64,000 bases of DNA from Promethearchaeota archaeon (lineage in GTDB: Archaea > Asgardarchaeota > Lokiarchaeia > Sigynarchaeales > SOKP01), in NCBI GenBank assembly GCA_019894875.1, contig JAGXNR010000002.1, positions 1 to 64,000 on the forward strand, given 5' to 3'. Below, in pieces: positions 53,691 to 63,703 of the stretch (position 1 is its first letter; the number at the start of each line of letters is the position of its first letter). The position numbers and the translations under genes are program-made. The notes under the pieces are model-generated. The model was not told the DNA's origin. It saw only the letters and a program-made list of their open reading frames with translations, and ran no database searches.

Positions 53691-53797
53691 TAAAGGTCAT
53701 CCTATTAAATTTCAAATAAGCTATAGAATATGATATAATTATATCTTGTTATAATATAATTATACTACTTCTAATAAAAAATTATTAATTATATATT

Positions 53798-54640
53798 CTA
53801 AGGAATATCAACACCCGGAACTTCTACTTTTAAATATTCAATTCTTCCACTTGCTCTTTTACCTTGGAATAATTGATTGGTGCAAAGAAAAAGGGTTCTT
53901 CCATCCTCTCCTCCCAATGCGCAAGCGAAAACATTTGTATCTTTAACTTTAATTCTAGAAGTGACTTCATCCCCTTCTAATACACGTAATACTTCGTTTG
54001 TTAAAGGATTTGCAGCCCATATTGCCCCTTCTTCATCAAGGCATATACCATCTGGATCAAAACCTTCAAACTTAGCCCAAACTCTTCGATTTGTTAGATC
54101 TCCTGACGGTTCAATATCAAAAGCGATGAGGGCTCCTCCACGTTGTTCTGCTACAATAAAAGTTTTGCAATCAGGAGTCACAATACATCCATTGGGAAAA
54201 AGAAGATTCTCTGCAACTACTTTTGCATCTCCATCTTTTGTGACCATAATGATACATGTGGGATCTGGAGAGGCTTCAAGGGTTTTTGCACCCCAATTTC
54301 CTATGTAAGTTCGACCATAGGCATCAGTTACACTGTCATTGCAGGGAAATTCCGTAATTTTGCTTAAATCGGCATGAATTTTTAATCCATCGGGATCTAA
54401 ACGCATAAGATGGCGTTTTTGCATAGAAACTACCAGCATCCTACCATCATTTAGAAAACCCAATCCCGACGTCATATCTCTTAATTGTACAAGTACATCT
54501 GATTTACCTTTTTCATCCACGGCGATAACTTTTCCTGCCGCTGCATCTGAAAAGAACAATTTTCCGTCTCGCCACCTAGGTCCCTCAGGAAACTCAAGAC
54601 CCGATAATAAAACTTTCGTATCCGTATTCATATTTATCAA
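53798..54640 (-). CDS. SMP-30/gluconolactonase-like protein
   Basis: A 280-residue six-bladed propeller: FPEGPRWRDGKLFFSD carries the metal Glu, and GRTYIGNWG, FPNGCIV and FDPDGICLDEEGAIWAANP fit the SMP-30/gluconolactonase pattern with its conserved Asn and Asp. It hydrolyses sugar lactones in known members. It lies upstream of the glycyl radical enzyme on the same strand and may be co-expressed. Family is clear; substrate is not. Confidence 0.85.
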   Translation of the reverse strand: MINMNTDTKVLLSGLEFPEGPRWRDGKLFFSDAAAGKVIAVDEKGKSDVLVQLRDMTSGLGFLNDGRMLVVSMQKRHLMRLDPDGLKIHADLSKITEFPCNDSVTDAYGRTYIGNWGAKTLEASPDPTCIIMVTKDGDAKVVAENLLFPNGCIVTPDCKTFIVAEQRGGALIAFDIEPSGDLTNRRVWAKFEGFDPDGICLDEEGAIWAANPLTNEVLRVLEGDEVTSRIKVKDTNVFACALGGEDGRTLFLCTNQLFQGKRASGRIEYLKVEVPGVDIP

Positions 54641-54690
54641 TTTAATTCTATTTTTAATAAAATTACCTTTTTCATTTCAATAAAACTCAC

Positions 54691-55629
54691 TTACATGATA
54701 TATTCCCTTTGCCCCTTGAGGAATGCATTCAATAAACTTACTTGAAATAATTTTTTACTGGTTTGATCTCCCAACACCTCATGATTATTTTTTATTAGCT
54801 CATCAGTTACATCTTGACTTGAAATCCATGTATCTAATACTAAAGAATATTTAAGAAGTAGATCCCTTAGTTCTTCTCTTTCTGGACCTTTCTCTTTGAA
54901 TGCAGCACACCATTTATTTTTACCTATACTTGAAAGAATTATATCACATCTTCTGAAGAACTTATGATGGCATAATTCATACCAGCTTAATTTACCTTCT
55001 GAGGGTACTACAGGATTTATCTGAACTGCTGCCAGAATCATCTCATCATATTCATTTTTTTTCACTTCATTAATTAATGATTCAATTGCTGCTTTTGTAG
55101 CAAAGATCTTCGCTTTATCATTTGGATGTCTGCCTAGTAGATGAAATTCCAACGAATAGGAAAACATCTCAACATATAATTCCTTTAATGTAGTCTTTTT
55201 CCCTAACAAATCTAAGATATGTGATCGGATTGCTTTATTTGGATCACAAAAATCCAAAAGAATAGGGATTCCAGTATACCTTCCTTGAATAGGTAACCAT
55301 TTTTTAAGAGTAAAATAATAAGCCCAAGCTTTCTTCCAACGGTCCTTTGTAATTGAATAATTATGACCTATTCTAATGTTAGCATTTTCGCCTCTTCCAA
55401 TTGCTTCTATCAATGATTTTATACTTAGTTCTAAATTCCAATTGCATCTGGAAAGCCAGGTGATTTAACGAACTGCATATAATTCTTCGTCTGTCATTGG
55501 TTGCGCTTTCTTCCATAACTTATCTAATTTTTGTGTCTCCTTTATTTTGATTTCCTTATCTGAATAAAACCAGTTGACAGCTTCTTTCCATTCCGATTCC
55601 GCTATTTTAATGTTGTCTTTATTTGACAT
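54691..55629 (-). pseudogene. Gene of unknown family split by an in-frame TAA
   Basis: From ATG 55629 one frame reads MSNKDNIKIAESEWKEAVN to ELYAVR, a TAA (55465-55467), then ITWLSRCNWNLELSIKSL and about 245 further residues to 54691. Both sides look like genuine protein, so a single base change (for example CAA to TAA) has split a gene of about 312 codons. The downstream part has a possible TTG restart but no clear ribosome site. I recognise no family. Confidence 0.6.
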
Positions 55630-55724
55630 TAGACAAACTTTTCTAATATATTAATAATAATAAGTAATTTTTAATCCTTCAATAATAATATCCCTATCTC
55701 TAATATCTTAAAGTCTACAAATCA

Positions 55725-56651
55725 TCAGAGCTTCAATTCCCATTGTTCTTCAGTTAATTCTTGCCCCCAAATATGGTGTTTCTTTGATTCTATCAGTTGA
55801 AATCCATTCTTTGAATATAATTTACGGGCAATTTTAAGGTCACTAAATGTCCCTAAAATAACTTTTTGGTAATCTTGATATTTGCAGAAACTAAGAGCTT
55901 CATGCATTAGTTTCGTGCCAATTCCCTTATTTCGGGCATGAGGTTCAACAAGAAGCCAACGTAATTGGGCATCCTTGCCATCTACATTCACAATGGCAAT
56001 TGATCCAACAGTTTCATTTCCCTTCTCAACAATCCATAAATGTTCCTTAGATGGATCATAGTTTTCTACAAATTCTGCTAAATATTTGGCCACATAGGCT
56101 TCAAAAGTTTTATCAAGTTTATATTCATCAGCATAAATCACTCCATGTCGATATGTAATATACCCGATGTCGCCTGGTTTATGTGAGCGTATAGTGAAAA
56201 TTTCTGATTTTTCTGTTTCACTTTTTAAAATTCTCTCAATGATATTCATCGCAGTAATGAGTTGTTCTTGGGACTTATCGTTTACATTCACAAGCATTGA
56301 TTTTATCTGTTCATTTGCTTTTTCTTGAAGTTCTGAAATCACATGCTGCCCTTCAGCTGTTAGTGAAAGCAGTTGTTTCCGCATATCTGTGTTTGACTTT
56401 TCTTTTTTAAGTAGATTTTTTTCTTCAAAATTTCTCAATATTCTGCTGAGGTATGCGGGATCTAAAGAAAGGAGTTTTACAAGTTCACTAGCAGTTGCTC
56501 TTGATAGACGGTCAAGTTCGAACATGATTCTCACTTCTGTTAAAGAATATGAACTTTTTAGGAGTGTTCGATCTAAAAGTCCGAGCAAATTGGTATAGAA
56601 ACGATTAAAACTTCTTATTTTTCTTATTCTCTCCAAATTCTGACTCATCAT
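55725..56651 (-). CDS. MarR-type regulator fused to a GNAT acetyltransferase
   Basis: 308 residues. The first about 145 are a MarR winged helix (VRIMFELDRLSRATASELVK, KEKSNTDMRKQLLSLT). Residues about 155-308 are a GNAT domain with LRWLLVEPHARNKGIGTKL and KLYSKNGFQLIESKKH. This bifunctional architecture is a known family. It is divergent from the gene at 56825. Confidence 0.88.
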   Translation of the reverse strand: MMSQNLERIRKIRSFNRFYTNLLGLLDRTLLKSSYSLTEVRIMFELDRLSRATASELVKLLSLDPAYLSRILRNFEEKNLLKKEKSNTDMRKQLLSLTAEGQHVISELQEKANEQIKSMLVNVNDKSQEQLITAMNIIERILKSETEKSEIFTIRSHKPGDIGYITYRHGVIYADEYKLDKTFEAYVAKYLAEFVENYDPSKEHLWIVEKGNETVGSIAIVNVDGKDAQLRWLLVEPHARNKGIGTKLMHEALSFCKYQDYQKVILGTFSDLKIARKLYSKNGFQLIESKKHHIWGQELTEEQWELKL

Positions 56652-56824
56652 TATTCATTGCTGAGAATGATTTTATCAATTTAAATCTTGACAAAGTCAA
56701 CTAAACATTTAACTTTATCAACTAAATTAAGTTTAAATGAGATTGTAATACTTTAAATGTAAACTAAGATCTATTGAAATCAAGAGCTTTTAAAACGTAG
56801 ATTACAAAAATTAAGAGAGAAGTA

Positions 56825-57919
56825 ATGAAGAAGAATGATAATAAACTATACATCTTTTATTTTGACCAAGTGGAAGGGCCAAAGTTATTTTACAGTAAGG
56901 AAGAATATAACCCTTTTAATAGCGTTATATTGGATATGCTCTTAAGTTATGGAAGTGGAGAAAAATCTTTCCCCATTGCGTTTGAAGACTTTCAGACGTT
57001 AAATTATAGGTTTTATATTTCCTCTAAATTAGCGAGAAGTGGGTTTGAAGAATTTATGATCACTTTTATGGTCAATGGTCATTCTACAGAAACATTCAAA
57101 TCACTAAAACTTAAATCTCAAATTATTAAAGAATTTGCCCACGAATTAAAAAACATAAAGGAAATCCCCAAGATTCTCTTTGAGAAGCGTAAATCACGAA
57201 AAGAAATAGAAGATTTGGGTTTCAATAGATTTAATGAGACTCTTTTGGAAATATACAGAAAATACTACGACCTTCTATCTTTACCATTTGCAGGAATACC
57301 TAAAGAAGAGACGATATCTAACTTGAAATGCAATGTTAAGTCAGAGATTTTAATTTATCTTGTTCATGCCTGTTTATTTAGAAAGAATATTATATTTCCT
57401 ATTAAAAAAGAATTAAATTCTATAATCCCAGAATTAAACAATTTTATTGATTATATATTTCAAAAATCCTTTACAGGTGATATTCTAATCAAGACTAAAT
57501 CACAATACAAGAAAAATAGACAGTTATATGAAGGTTACGTTATGATGAATGAAAAAGATTTAGTGAATGAAACGCGAAGATTGATAAATTCGAACCAATT
57601 GATTTATGAAAATGAATTAATTAGAAACTTTTACAATAATAATGATGGGATTTCAAGTGTGTTGAATTTAAAAGAAAGACTTGAAGGAATTTACATTTTA
57701 GCAAGATATATCTATAACTTTTATGAAAGGAATGGCAATGAAGGACCATTTATCCCAAGAACGGTTATAAAACATTTAGAGGAATCTCTATTAATCAAAA
57801 AGATCAAAAAGCAATATTTGTATTTTTTAACAGATATTATTAGAGCATATTTTGGGTTGAGTATTGTGTGGAGATGGGATAAAATAGGTGAAAAGATTGA
57901 TGAATTATGGAAATGTTAA
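56825..57919 (+). CDS. Protein of unknown function, possible longin-like N-terminus
   Basis: 364 residues. The first about 110 have alternating strands and a helix with YIFYFDQVEGPKLFY, which resembles the opening of longin/roadblock-type domains used by GTPase regulators. The rest is helical with no recognised motif. The longin idea is weak inference; it would fit an Asgard genome, and the MglA-like GTPase lies about 2 kb away. Confidence 0.5.
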   Translation: MKKNDNKLYIFYFDQVEGPKLFYSKEEYNPFNSVILDMLLSYGSGEKSFPIAFEDFQTLNYRFYISSKLARSGFEEFMITFMVNGHSTETFKSLKLKSQIIKEFAHELKNIKEIPKILFEKRKSRKEIEDLGFNRFNETLLEIYRKYYDLLSLPFAGIPKEETISNLKCNVKSEILIYLVHACLFRKNIIFPIKKELNSIIPELNNFIDYIFQKSFTGDILIKTKSQYKKNRQLYEGYVMMNEKDLVNETRRLINSNQLIYENELIRNFYNNNDGISSVLNLKERLEGIYILARYIYNFYERNGNEGPFIPRTVIKHLEESLLIKKIKKQYLYFLTDIIRAYFGLSIVWRWDKIGEKIDELWKC

Positions 57920-57937
57920 AATAATAATCAAAATTTA

Positions 57938-59539
57938 TTACTTTTGGTAAATAATTTCACCATCTACGATAGTCATAAATACAGGGATGTCCTTTATTCT
58001 TTCTAGAGGAACAGATAATATATCTTCTTCTAAGACCGTAAAATCAGCGAGTTTATTCAGCTCAATTGAACCCAGAAGATTTTCATCGAAAGAATGATAG
58101 GCAGCATTGATTGTATAAAGTTTTAATGCTTCTAATACCGTTATCTTTTGGCTTTTACCAATTTCTTTTCCCGCTTTAGTTTTCCTATTAACTAAAGCAT
58201 GAATTGCCATAAGAGGAGGAAATGGAGAGCAGGGATGGTCAGAATGTGCAGCAACTATAATATTTGCATTGATAAAAGAACGAGCAGCAAACATATTTTC
58301 TAATCGTTCTGCCCCAAACGAGGGAATAAGTTTATCTCCATGATAATATGGATAAGCACCAAAGATAGTGGGAAGTACTTTCAACTCTTTAATTCTTCTT
58401 ACTAAGGTCTCATTAATTACACTACAATGGATATCTCTATTACGAGCATCTATTCTTGGGTATCTTTTTTGCAGGTCTTCAAGAATGTCTAAATATAATT
58501 CAATTGCACGATCTCCATTTGCATGAGCGGAAATTCTAAAACCTTTTTTGTAAGCTTTTGTAAGTAGTTCAGTAGCTATTTCTTTAGTAGTTGACATTAC
58601 TCCGAAAAAATTAGGTTTATCTAAATAGGGTTCTGACACCGCTGCGGTCCTTGCTGACACAGCCCCATCAAAGAAAAATTTGATTCCACAGATGCGAACC
58701 CGATCGTCCCCCAATCCTCTGTAGATACCAAGTTTATCTAACTCATCAAGAAGTTCGATGGTAACATCCATCCTAACTCTTATAGGGAGTTCCCCATTAT
58801 TTTTTAAATCAATGGCGGCTCTGATTTCTGATCTCCCTACTAAATCATAAATACACGTCAATCCAACTGAGCTGCACTCATTCAGGATCTGTTTCGCACC
58901 CAGATAAGATTGAGTTCGGGTTGGTATAGGAGGTCCTTCGGGTCTTAAAAGATAATAAGCTTCCTCGTGAAGTCCACCAATTAGTTCACCAGATTCTGGA
59001 TCTCTATCGAATTTCCCTCCTTCTGGATCAGGAGAATCCTTCGTGATATTGACGAGTTCAAATGCTTTCGAATTTGCCATCCAAAAATGACCCCCAACAG
59101 TAGTTATTAAGATAGGGTGATTTGTGGAAATTTCATCTAACTCATTTTTCTTTGGATGTCTTTTTTCTTCAAGTTTTGAATCATCTTCTTGATATCCAAA
59201 AATCCATTCACCAGTTGGTGTTTGATGTGCTTTATCTCTAAGTATTTCTTGTATATCAGAGATTGAATGAATTCCAGCTTCTTCGCTTAAATCAACATAT
59301 ATTTCTTTCGAAGAACCCTCATTTATAAAATGGCCATGTGAATCAATAAATCCAGGTACAACTGTCTTTCCTAAGAGATCTACTATTTTAGTTTCCCTTC
59401 CAGCATAGTTATCAATATCATCATTGTTTCCAACCGCGATTATCCTACCAAACTTTACAGCTACCGCTTGATATATAGATTCTTTTGTATCTAAACTTAT
59501 AATTTTGCTGTTTTTTAGGATGAGATCAGCATATATCAT
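57938..59539 (-). CDS. Amidohydrolase, YtcJ-like
   Basis: A 533-residue metal-dependent hydrolase. It shows the HxH metal motif PGFIDSHGHF (about 64-73), FFFDGAVSARTAA, SAHANGDRAIELYLD and HCSVINE, and AAHSDHPCSPF near the C-terminus. YtcJ members have no firmly known substrate; N-acylated and cyclic amides are reported for relatives. Converges with the preceding unknown gene. Confidence 0.85.
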   Translation of the reverse strand: MIYADLILKNSKIISLDTKESIYQAVAVKFGRIIAVGNNDDIDNYAGRETKIVDLLGKTVVPGFIDSHGHFINEGSSKEIYVDLSEEAGIHSISDIQEILRDKAHQTPTGEWIFGYQEDDSKLEEKRHPKKNELDEISTNHPILITTVGGHFWMANSKAFELVNITKDSPDPEGGKFDRDPESGELIGGLHEEAYYLLRPEGPPIPTRTQSYLGAKQILNECSSVGLTCIYDLVGRSEIRAAIDLKNNGELPIRVRMDVTIELLDELDKLGIYRGLGDDRVRICGIKFFFDGAVSARTAAVSEPYLDKPNFFGVMSTTKEIATELLTKAYKKGFRISAHANGDRAIELYLDILEDLQKRYPRIDARNRDIHCSVINETLVRRIKELKVLPTIFGAYPYYHGDKLIPSFGAERLENMFAARSFINANIIVAAHSDHPCSPFPPLMAIHALVNRKTKAGKEIGKSQKITVLEALKLYTINAAYHSFDENLLGSIELNKLADFTVLEEDILSVPLERIKDIPVFMTIVDGEIIYQK

Positions 59540-59760
59540 TATGTCTTTATCATAAATGCATATGATTTAACAATTACTTTTTTTATAGATGATTGTCATA
59601 ATAGAGCAACTGTGAAAAAACTCATTATACTAACAATGAGCTTTCCCTCGATTAATCCCCGATTATGACATATCCTAAAAATGCTAAAAAGGTAAGTAAA
59701 GTCATTTTTAACCTCTAATTACTTAATTAATAATTTGATAATTACACTGAATTTGAGTAA

Positions 59761-59772
59761 AAGTATATAAAG
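59761..59772 (+). promoter_or_regulatory. TATA box of the GTPase gene
   Basis: AAGTATATAAAG lies about 52 nt before the ATG in otherwise gene-free DNA, giving a short leader. A hairpin CTCATT/AATGAG (59620-59640) lies further upstream. Confidence 0.5.
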
Positions 59773-59823
59773 AAAAAACGCGAAAAAATTGGATTTTAAA
59801 AATCTGAGTATAAATGTATTGAT

Positions 59824-60417
59824 ATGATTATTGATCACATAGATAAAACAATAAGTATCAAAATAGTATATTTTGGACCTGCTCTTTCGGGGAAGACAAC
59901 TTCAATAAAAGCATTATTTTCTCTTTTTGGTAAGGAAAAGGAGATTTGCAGTATTGAAAGTACAGTAGATAGGACTTTATTTTTTGATTATGGTATTGTT
60001 ACTTTTCAGAATCAGGATTGGAGAATTAAAATTCACATATATACTACAACTGGTCAAGATTTCTACATAATAACCAGATTAATTACATTACGAGCGGTAG
60101 ATGGTATAATCTTTGTACTAGATTCTCAAAAAGAAGTATACGAGCGGAATATAACATCTTGGAACGAACTTCTTTCCTATTTTAGTGATTGTATGGAAGA
60201 TATACCAATTATCATAGCTTTTAATAAACAAGATTTACAAATGAAATTTAATCCTGAAGATTTCTTACATGATATTAATGTTCACAGGTACAAAAATATA
60301 GATTCAAGATATACCAGTGCAAAGCTTGGAGAGGGCATTTTGGATTGTTTTGAAAATGTTTTACAAATGATTTTGAAAAAGTATTATAAAAATAAATTAG
60401 TTAACGTATTGAATTAA
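59824..60417 (+). CDS. MglA/Ras-like small GTPase
   Basis: 197 residues. The P-loop is GPALSGKTT (18-26), switch region TTGQDF (about 76), guanine motif NKQD (about 136) and SAKLGEG (about 164). The KIVYFGPALSGKTT form is that of the MglA/gliding and related archaeal GTPases; the catalytic Gln is conserved in TGQDF. No lipid-attachment Cys at the C-terminus, so membrane binding would need a partner. Asgard archaea carry many such GTPases, which supports the organism call. Confidence 0.88.
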   Translation: MIIDHIDKTISIKIVYFGPALSGKTTSIKALFSLFGKEKEICSIESTVDRTLFFDYGIVTFQNQDWRIKIHIYTTTGQDFYIITRLITLRAVDGIIFVLDSQKEVYERNITSWNELLSYFSDCMEDIPIIIAFNKQDLQMKFNPEDFLHDINVHRYKNIDSRYTSAKLGEGILDCFENVLQMILKKYYKNKLVNVLN

Positions 60418-60451
60418 AAAAAAATAGAGATGGTTACTTCTTCAAGGTAGT

Positions 60452-62365
60452 TTAGCTAAGCAACCAATCTAATTTCAATTTCTTTAAGGTCTCTTCAGTA
60501 GGGTTTCCAGTTTTCTCATCCCATCCCGCCTTTTTATAATACATCTCTTGAGCTTTATAGAATTGCTCTTTATCAATTCCAATCCCTTTTGCAGGTCCTT
60601 CAGGTAAGGGTTTAAATAGACGTTCTGGTAATTTATCATCATCCTTTGAAAATCCTTCTCGTGCGTTGAAAAACCTCATCATATTAATCCTACGTTCTCC
60701 AATTTCTAGAAGTTCTTCTATAGTAGCATTCCAGCCAATTCCGTATTTGCATAGATCTAGCAAGTTATCGGGCCCATAGAGCTGCCAAGCAATGCCCCAT
60801 ACAAATTGACAAAGCCCTAATGTATCGTTCATTGAATAGAAACACTGCGTAGCGAACATATAGTGCATTTTATTTTCGTCTAATATTGTTGCATCAGTAT
60901 AATGATTGTAATCTCCAATCATATCTATTCTGCCTTTAAATGGGTTGCCCGGGATGGTGATCATAGAATCATGTTCACAGCTTTCATGATCTGCGCCATA
61001 GGGATTTACAGAATAGACAACACCTAAACCAGGTTTAGCTTGAGGCATGTGAGCAGGAATTTCTTGCCCTTTAACACCCATAAATAAAGGGATTGCTTTT
61101 TCACCGAGTTTATCCGCACATATCTTACTTCCTTCTGCGAGAAAATCACCAAAACCTTCTCTTTTTGCTATTTTCTCTGTTAAAATCGGAAGAACATCAT
61201 GATTACCAAAAGATAGGTCTAACCCATCAGTTGTTTCTTTTGTGAGAATTCCTTTTTCATAGCATTCCATTGCGAAGGCAATAGTTGCTCCGGTAGAAAC
61301 AGTATCAAGACCATACATATTACACAATTGATTACATAAGCAAATAGTCTCTAAATCCGTTGCTCCACAATATGTGCCAAAAGTGGCCAAAGTTTCATAT
61401 TCTGGACCGCCATATTCAGGATAAACCTTACCAGGAATGTCAATTACTCTTTTACATCTCACAGCACAAGCATAGCAGGTTTCTCTTCCTTTTAAAATCC
61501 CTGTTTCCATCATTTTTCTTCCATCAATTTTAGGTGCATCTTCCATGTACCCTTCTGAATAATTTTTAGTTGGAAGAAATCCGCTTCTATTTTGATTATA
61601 TAAGAAATTTCCAGTTCCACCAACGCCCCACCCGTCTGTAAATCCTTTAATTCTATCTTTCATTTCAGGAGATGTAGTTAATGATTTAAATCCTTCTTTG
61701 TTATATGGGGTTATTGTCTTTTGTCTTTGGACTACAACAGCTTTTAAGTTTTTTGAGCCCATTACTGCTCCTGTACCATTTCGCCCATTTGCCCTTGTCA
61801 TTTTATTTATTACACAGGCATATTTTACAAGGTTTTCTCCAGCAGGGCCTATTTGGGCAATTTCAATTTTGTTATTCCCAATTTCTTTTTTTATTATCTC
61901 TTCAGCCTCTCCGGTTATTTTTCCCCAAATATTTTTGGCATCTTTTAATTCACTTCTTTCTCCATCAATATATAGATATACTGGATTATCTGCTTTCCCT
62001 CGAAATATGATTGCATCATACCCGTTAGCTTTTAAGAATGCAGGAAAATCTCCACCAGCTTGACTATCCCCGCAACCCCCAGTTAATGGGCTCTTTGTTG
62101 AAATAGTCAATCGACTTGTGCCACTGATTGGTAACCCCGTAAAAGGTGATACTGCAAAAACGAGTAAATTATCTGGAGAAAAGGGATCTATATTAGGGGC
62201 TATCTCTTGCAACATTAAGTATACTCCTAAAGCAGTACCTCCTGGATATAACCTATATATATCTCCTGGAAGTGTCTTTTTAGTGATTTTTTTATTTGTA
62301 AGGTCTACGTCTAGAATCTTTGCTTCTGGAAATGATCCATTGGATTTTTCTTCTGTATTTGTCAT
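60452..62365 (-). CDS. Aldehyde:ferredoxin oxidoreductase family enzyme, second copy
   Basis: 637 residues with the AOR N-terminal domain (YPGGTALGVYLML, VSPFTGLP, STKSPLTGGCGDSQAGGDFP, GPAGENLVKYACV, VMGSKNLKAVVV) and a complete cluster motif CYACAVRC near residue 298. It differs from the AOR at 39,023 in having all three Cys. No adjacent ferredoxin subunit; it stands alone. It likely oxidises aldehydes with ferredoxin. Confidence 0.9.
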   Translation of the reverse strand: MTNTEEKSNGSFPEAKILDVDLTNKKITKKTLPGDIYRLYPGGTALGVYLMLQEIAPNIDPFSPDNLLVFAVSPFTGLPISGTSRLTISTKSPLTGGCGDSQAGGDFPAFLKANGYDAIIFRGKADNPVYLYIDGERSELKDAKNIWGKITGEAEEIIKKEIGNNKIEIAQIGPAGENLVKYACVINKMTRANGRNGTGAVMGSKNLKAVVVQRQKTITPYNKEGFKSLTTSPEMKDRIKGFTDGWGVGGTGNFLYNQNRSGFLPTKNYSEGYMEDAPKIDGRKMMETGILKGRETCYACAVRCKRVIDIPGKVYPEYGGPEYETLATFGTYCGATDLETICLCNQLCNMYGLDTVSTGATIAFAMECYEKGILTKETTDGLDLSFGNHDVLPILTEKIAKREGFGDFLAEGSKICADKLGEKAIPLFMGVKGQEIPAHMPQAKPGLGVVYSVNPYGADHESCEHDSMITIPGNPFKGRIDMIGDYNHYTDATILDENKMHYMFATQCFYSMNDTLGLCQFVWGIAWQLYGPDNLLDLCKYGIGWNATIEELLEIGERRINMMRFFNAREGFSKDDDKLPERLFKPLPEGPAKGIGIDKEQFYKAQEMYYKKAGWDEKTGNPTEETLKKLKLDWLLS

Positions 62366-62565
62366 TTTTTTAAGACTCCATTATTTTTTTTTATTGTTGG
62401 ACATTATTATAAATGAAATTCCATAATTATAATCTAAAATAAGACAAAAATAAAAAAGGCTTCGAGCTAGTTTTATGATGAAAAAAGAAAATAATCCGAG
62501 ATCTTTGTTATTATTTTAGTTTTTTAATCTTAGTTTGGGCTTTCCTCTTAAGTTTTTTCTCATAT

Positions 62566-63399
62566 CTAATGAGGAAATTTTTCTTTTAGTATTAATTCCT
62601 TATTACGGAGTAATTGCCTTAGTGAGTTAATTATGAAAAATTTCCCATATTCATCCTGATATAAACGACATATTACTTTGAAAATCTTTTTTGTACTCTT
62701 TGAATTTATAATTTTTTGGTTTCTTGAGAGGTTGGTTCGCTTTATGAAAGATCTTAAACTTTCTACCAAGGTGGACTTTGCATTTCGGTCATAAAACCGG
62801 GCAATCTTATAATTATTACTTGAGGTACATAAAAGATTCCAGTTAGGAATATATGTGTAATTTACATTTCGTATAAAAAAGGATTCAAACCTTTTTCTAA
62901 ATAAAATTGGGGCGATGTTATCAGAATTAGTAAAATGTAGTCCAAAAGGTAATGTTGCGATGATTTTCCCTTTTTCATATTTAATATTTACATAATAAAC
63001 TCTCCCTCTGTAAAGTTGGTGTAATCTTATTTCAGTAGGAGAGATTTTCAAGTTTTTAACATGTTTGGGGTTTTTAGGTGAACCAACACATCTTCCATCT
63101 CCGTACAAAATCCATAAGACATAAATTCCTCTATTATTATAATCTTTTGTTCGAGTTGTAATTTCTTTTGAGGTTATGGGAGAATTTTGGATTTCTATAA
63201 CTACTTCTTGACCTGATTTTAGTTTAAAATATACATCAGCTCGCCGTGATTCAAAGTATTTTTCTAAAGATGCATCACTGATGTTTGAATTATTCTCTAA
63301 TATCTTCTTATAAAGCAATTGTTTTATTACTTTATGAGCAAACGATTCAGATTTCGATTCAATTTTCGGAATTAAATTATTCAATAATTTATACTTCAT
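62566..63399 (-). CDS. CoiA-like nuclease-fold protein
   Basis: 277 residues. The region 45-110 has RRADVYFKLKSGQEVVIEIQ, the (D/E)-x-K-type core ADVY...EIQNSPI and RTKDYNNRGIYVLWILYG, characteristic of CoiA/competence-related PD-(D/E)xK nucleases. The C-terminal half is unassigned and basic. Its role in DNA processing or uptake is family-based inference. Confidence 0.7.
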   Translation of the reverse strand: MKYKLLNNLIPKIESKSESFAHKVIKQLLYKKILENNSNISDASLEKYFESRRADVYFKLKSGQEVVIEIQNSPITSKEITTRTKDYNNRGIYVLWILYGDGRCVGSPKNPKHVKNLKISPTEIRLHQLYRGRVYYVNIKYEKGKIIATLPFGLHFTNSDNIAPILFRKRFESFFIRNVNYTYIPNWNLLCTSSNNYKIARFYDRNAKSTLVESLRSFIKRTNLSRNQKIINSKSTKKIFKVICRLYQDEYGKFFIINSLRQLLRNKELILKEKFPH

Positions 63400-63703
63400 G
63401 ATTTAAAAGAGATTATCAAATGAGAAAGATTATAAACTCTCATGAGATTTTTTAATCCCATTTATTTAAGATAAAATCGAGAAAAAAAAGGAAAATTACA
63501 GATTTAAATGAAAAGACAATGGGAATTTTAAGATTTCTATTAAACTAGTAATATTATATTTAAGACTAATTTCTTGGAATCATTAAGAGGAAAAATAAAT
63601 CTTTTACAGTCTACTAATTATTAAAGCTTTATACTAATTCTGTAGTATTAAAACTGAAAAAATTAGTTTGATTTAAATCTTTAAATTTAAACCAATAGTT
63701 ATC
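63400..63703. other. Intergenic region
   Basis: AT-rich, no gene seen; it should hold divergent promoters for the flanking genes. Confidence 0.3.

Noticed and set aside
53877..54308. 143-codon plus-strand frame antisense to the SMP-30-like gene
   Set aside because: Shadow of the propeller gene, with no upstream signals.
59620..59640. Hairpin CTCATT/AATGAG as a riboswitch or terminator
   Set aside because: Only 6 bp, no poly-T tract on the relevant strand and no conserved core; too short to call.
61698..62063. 121-codon plus-strand frame antisense to the second AOR
   Set aside because: Lies entirely within a clear AOR gene; shadow frame.
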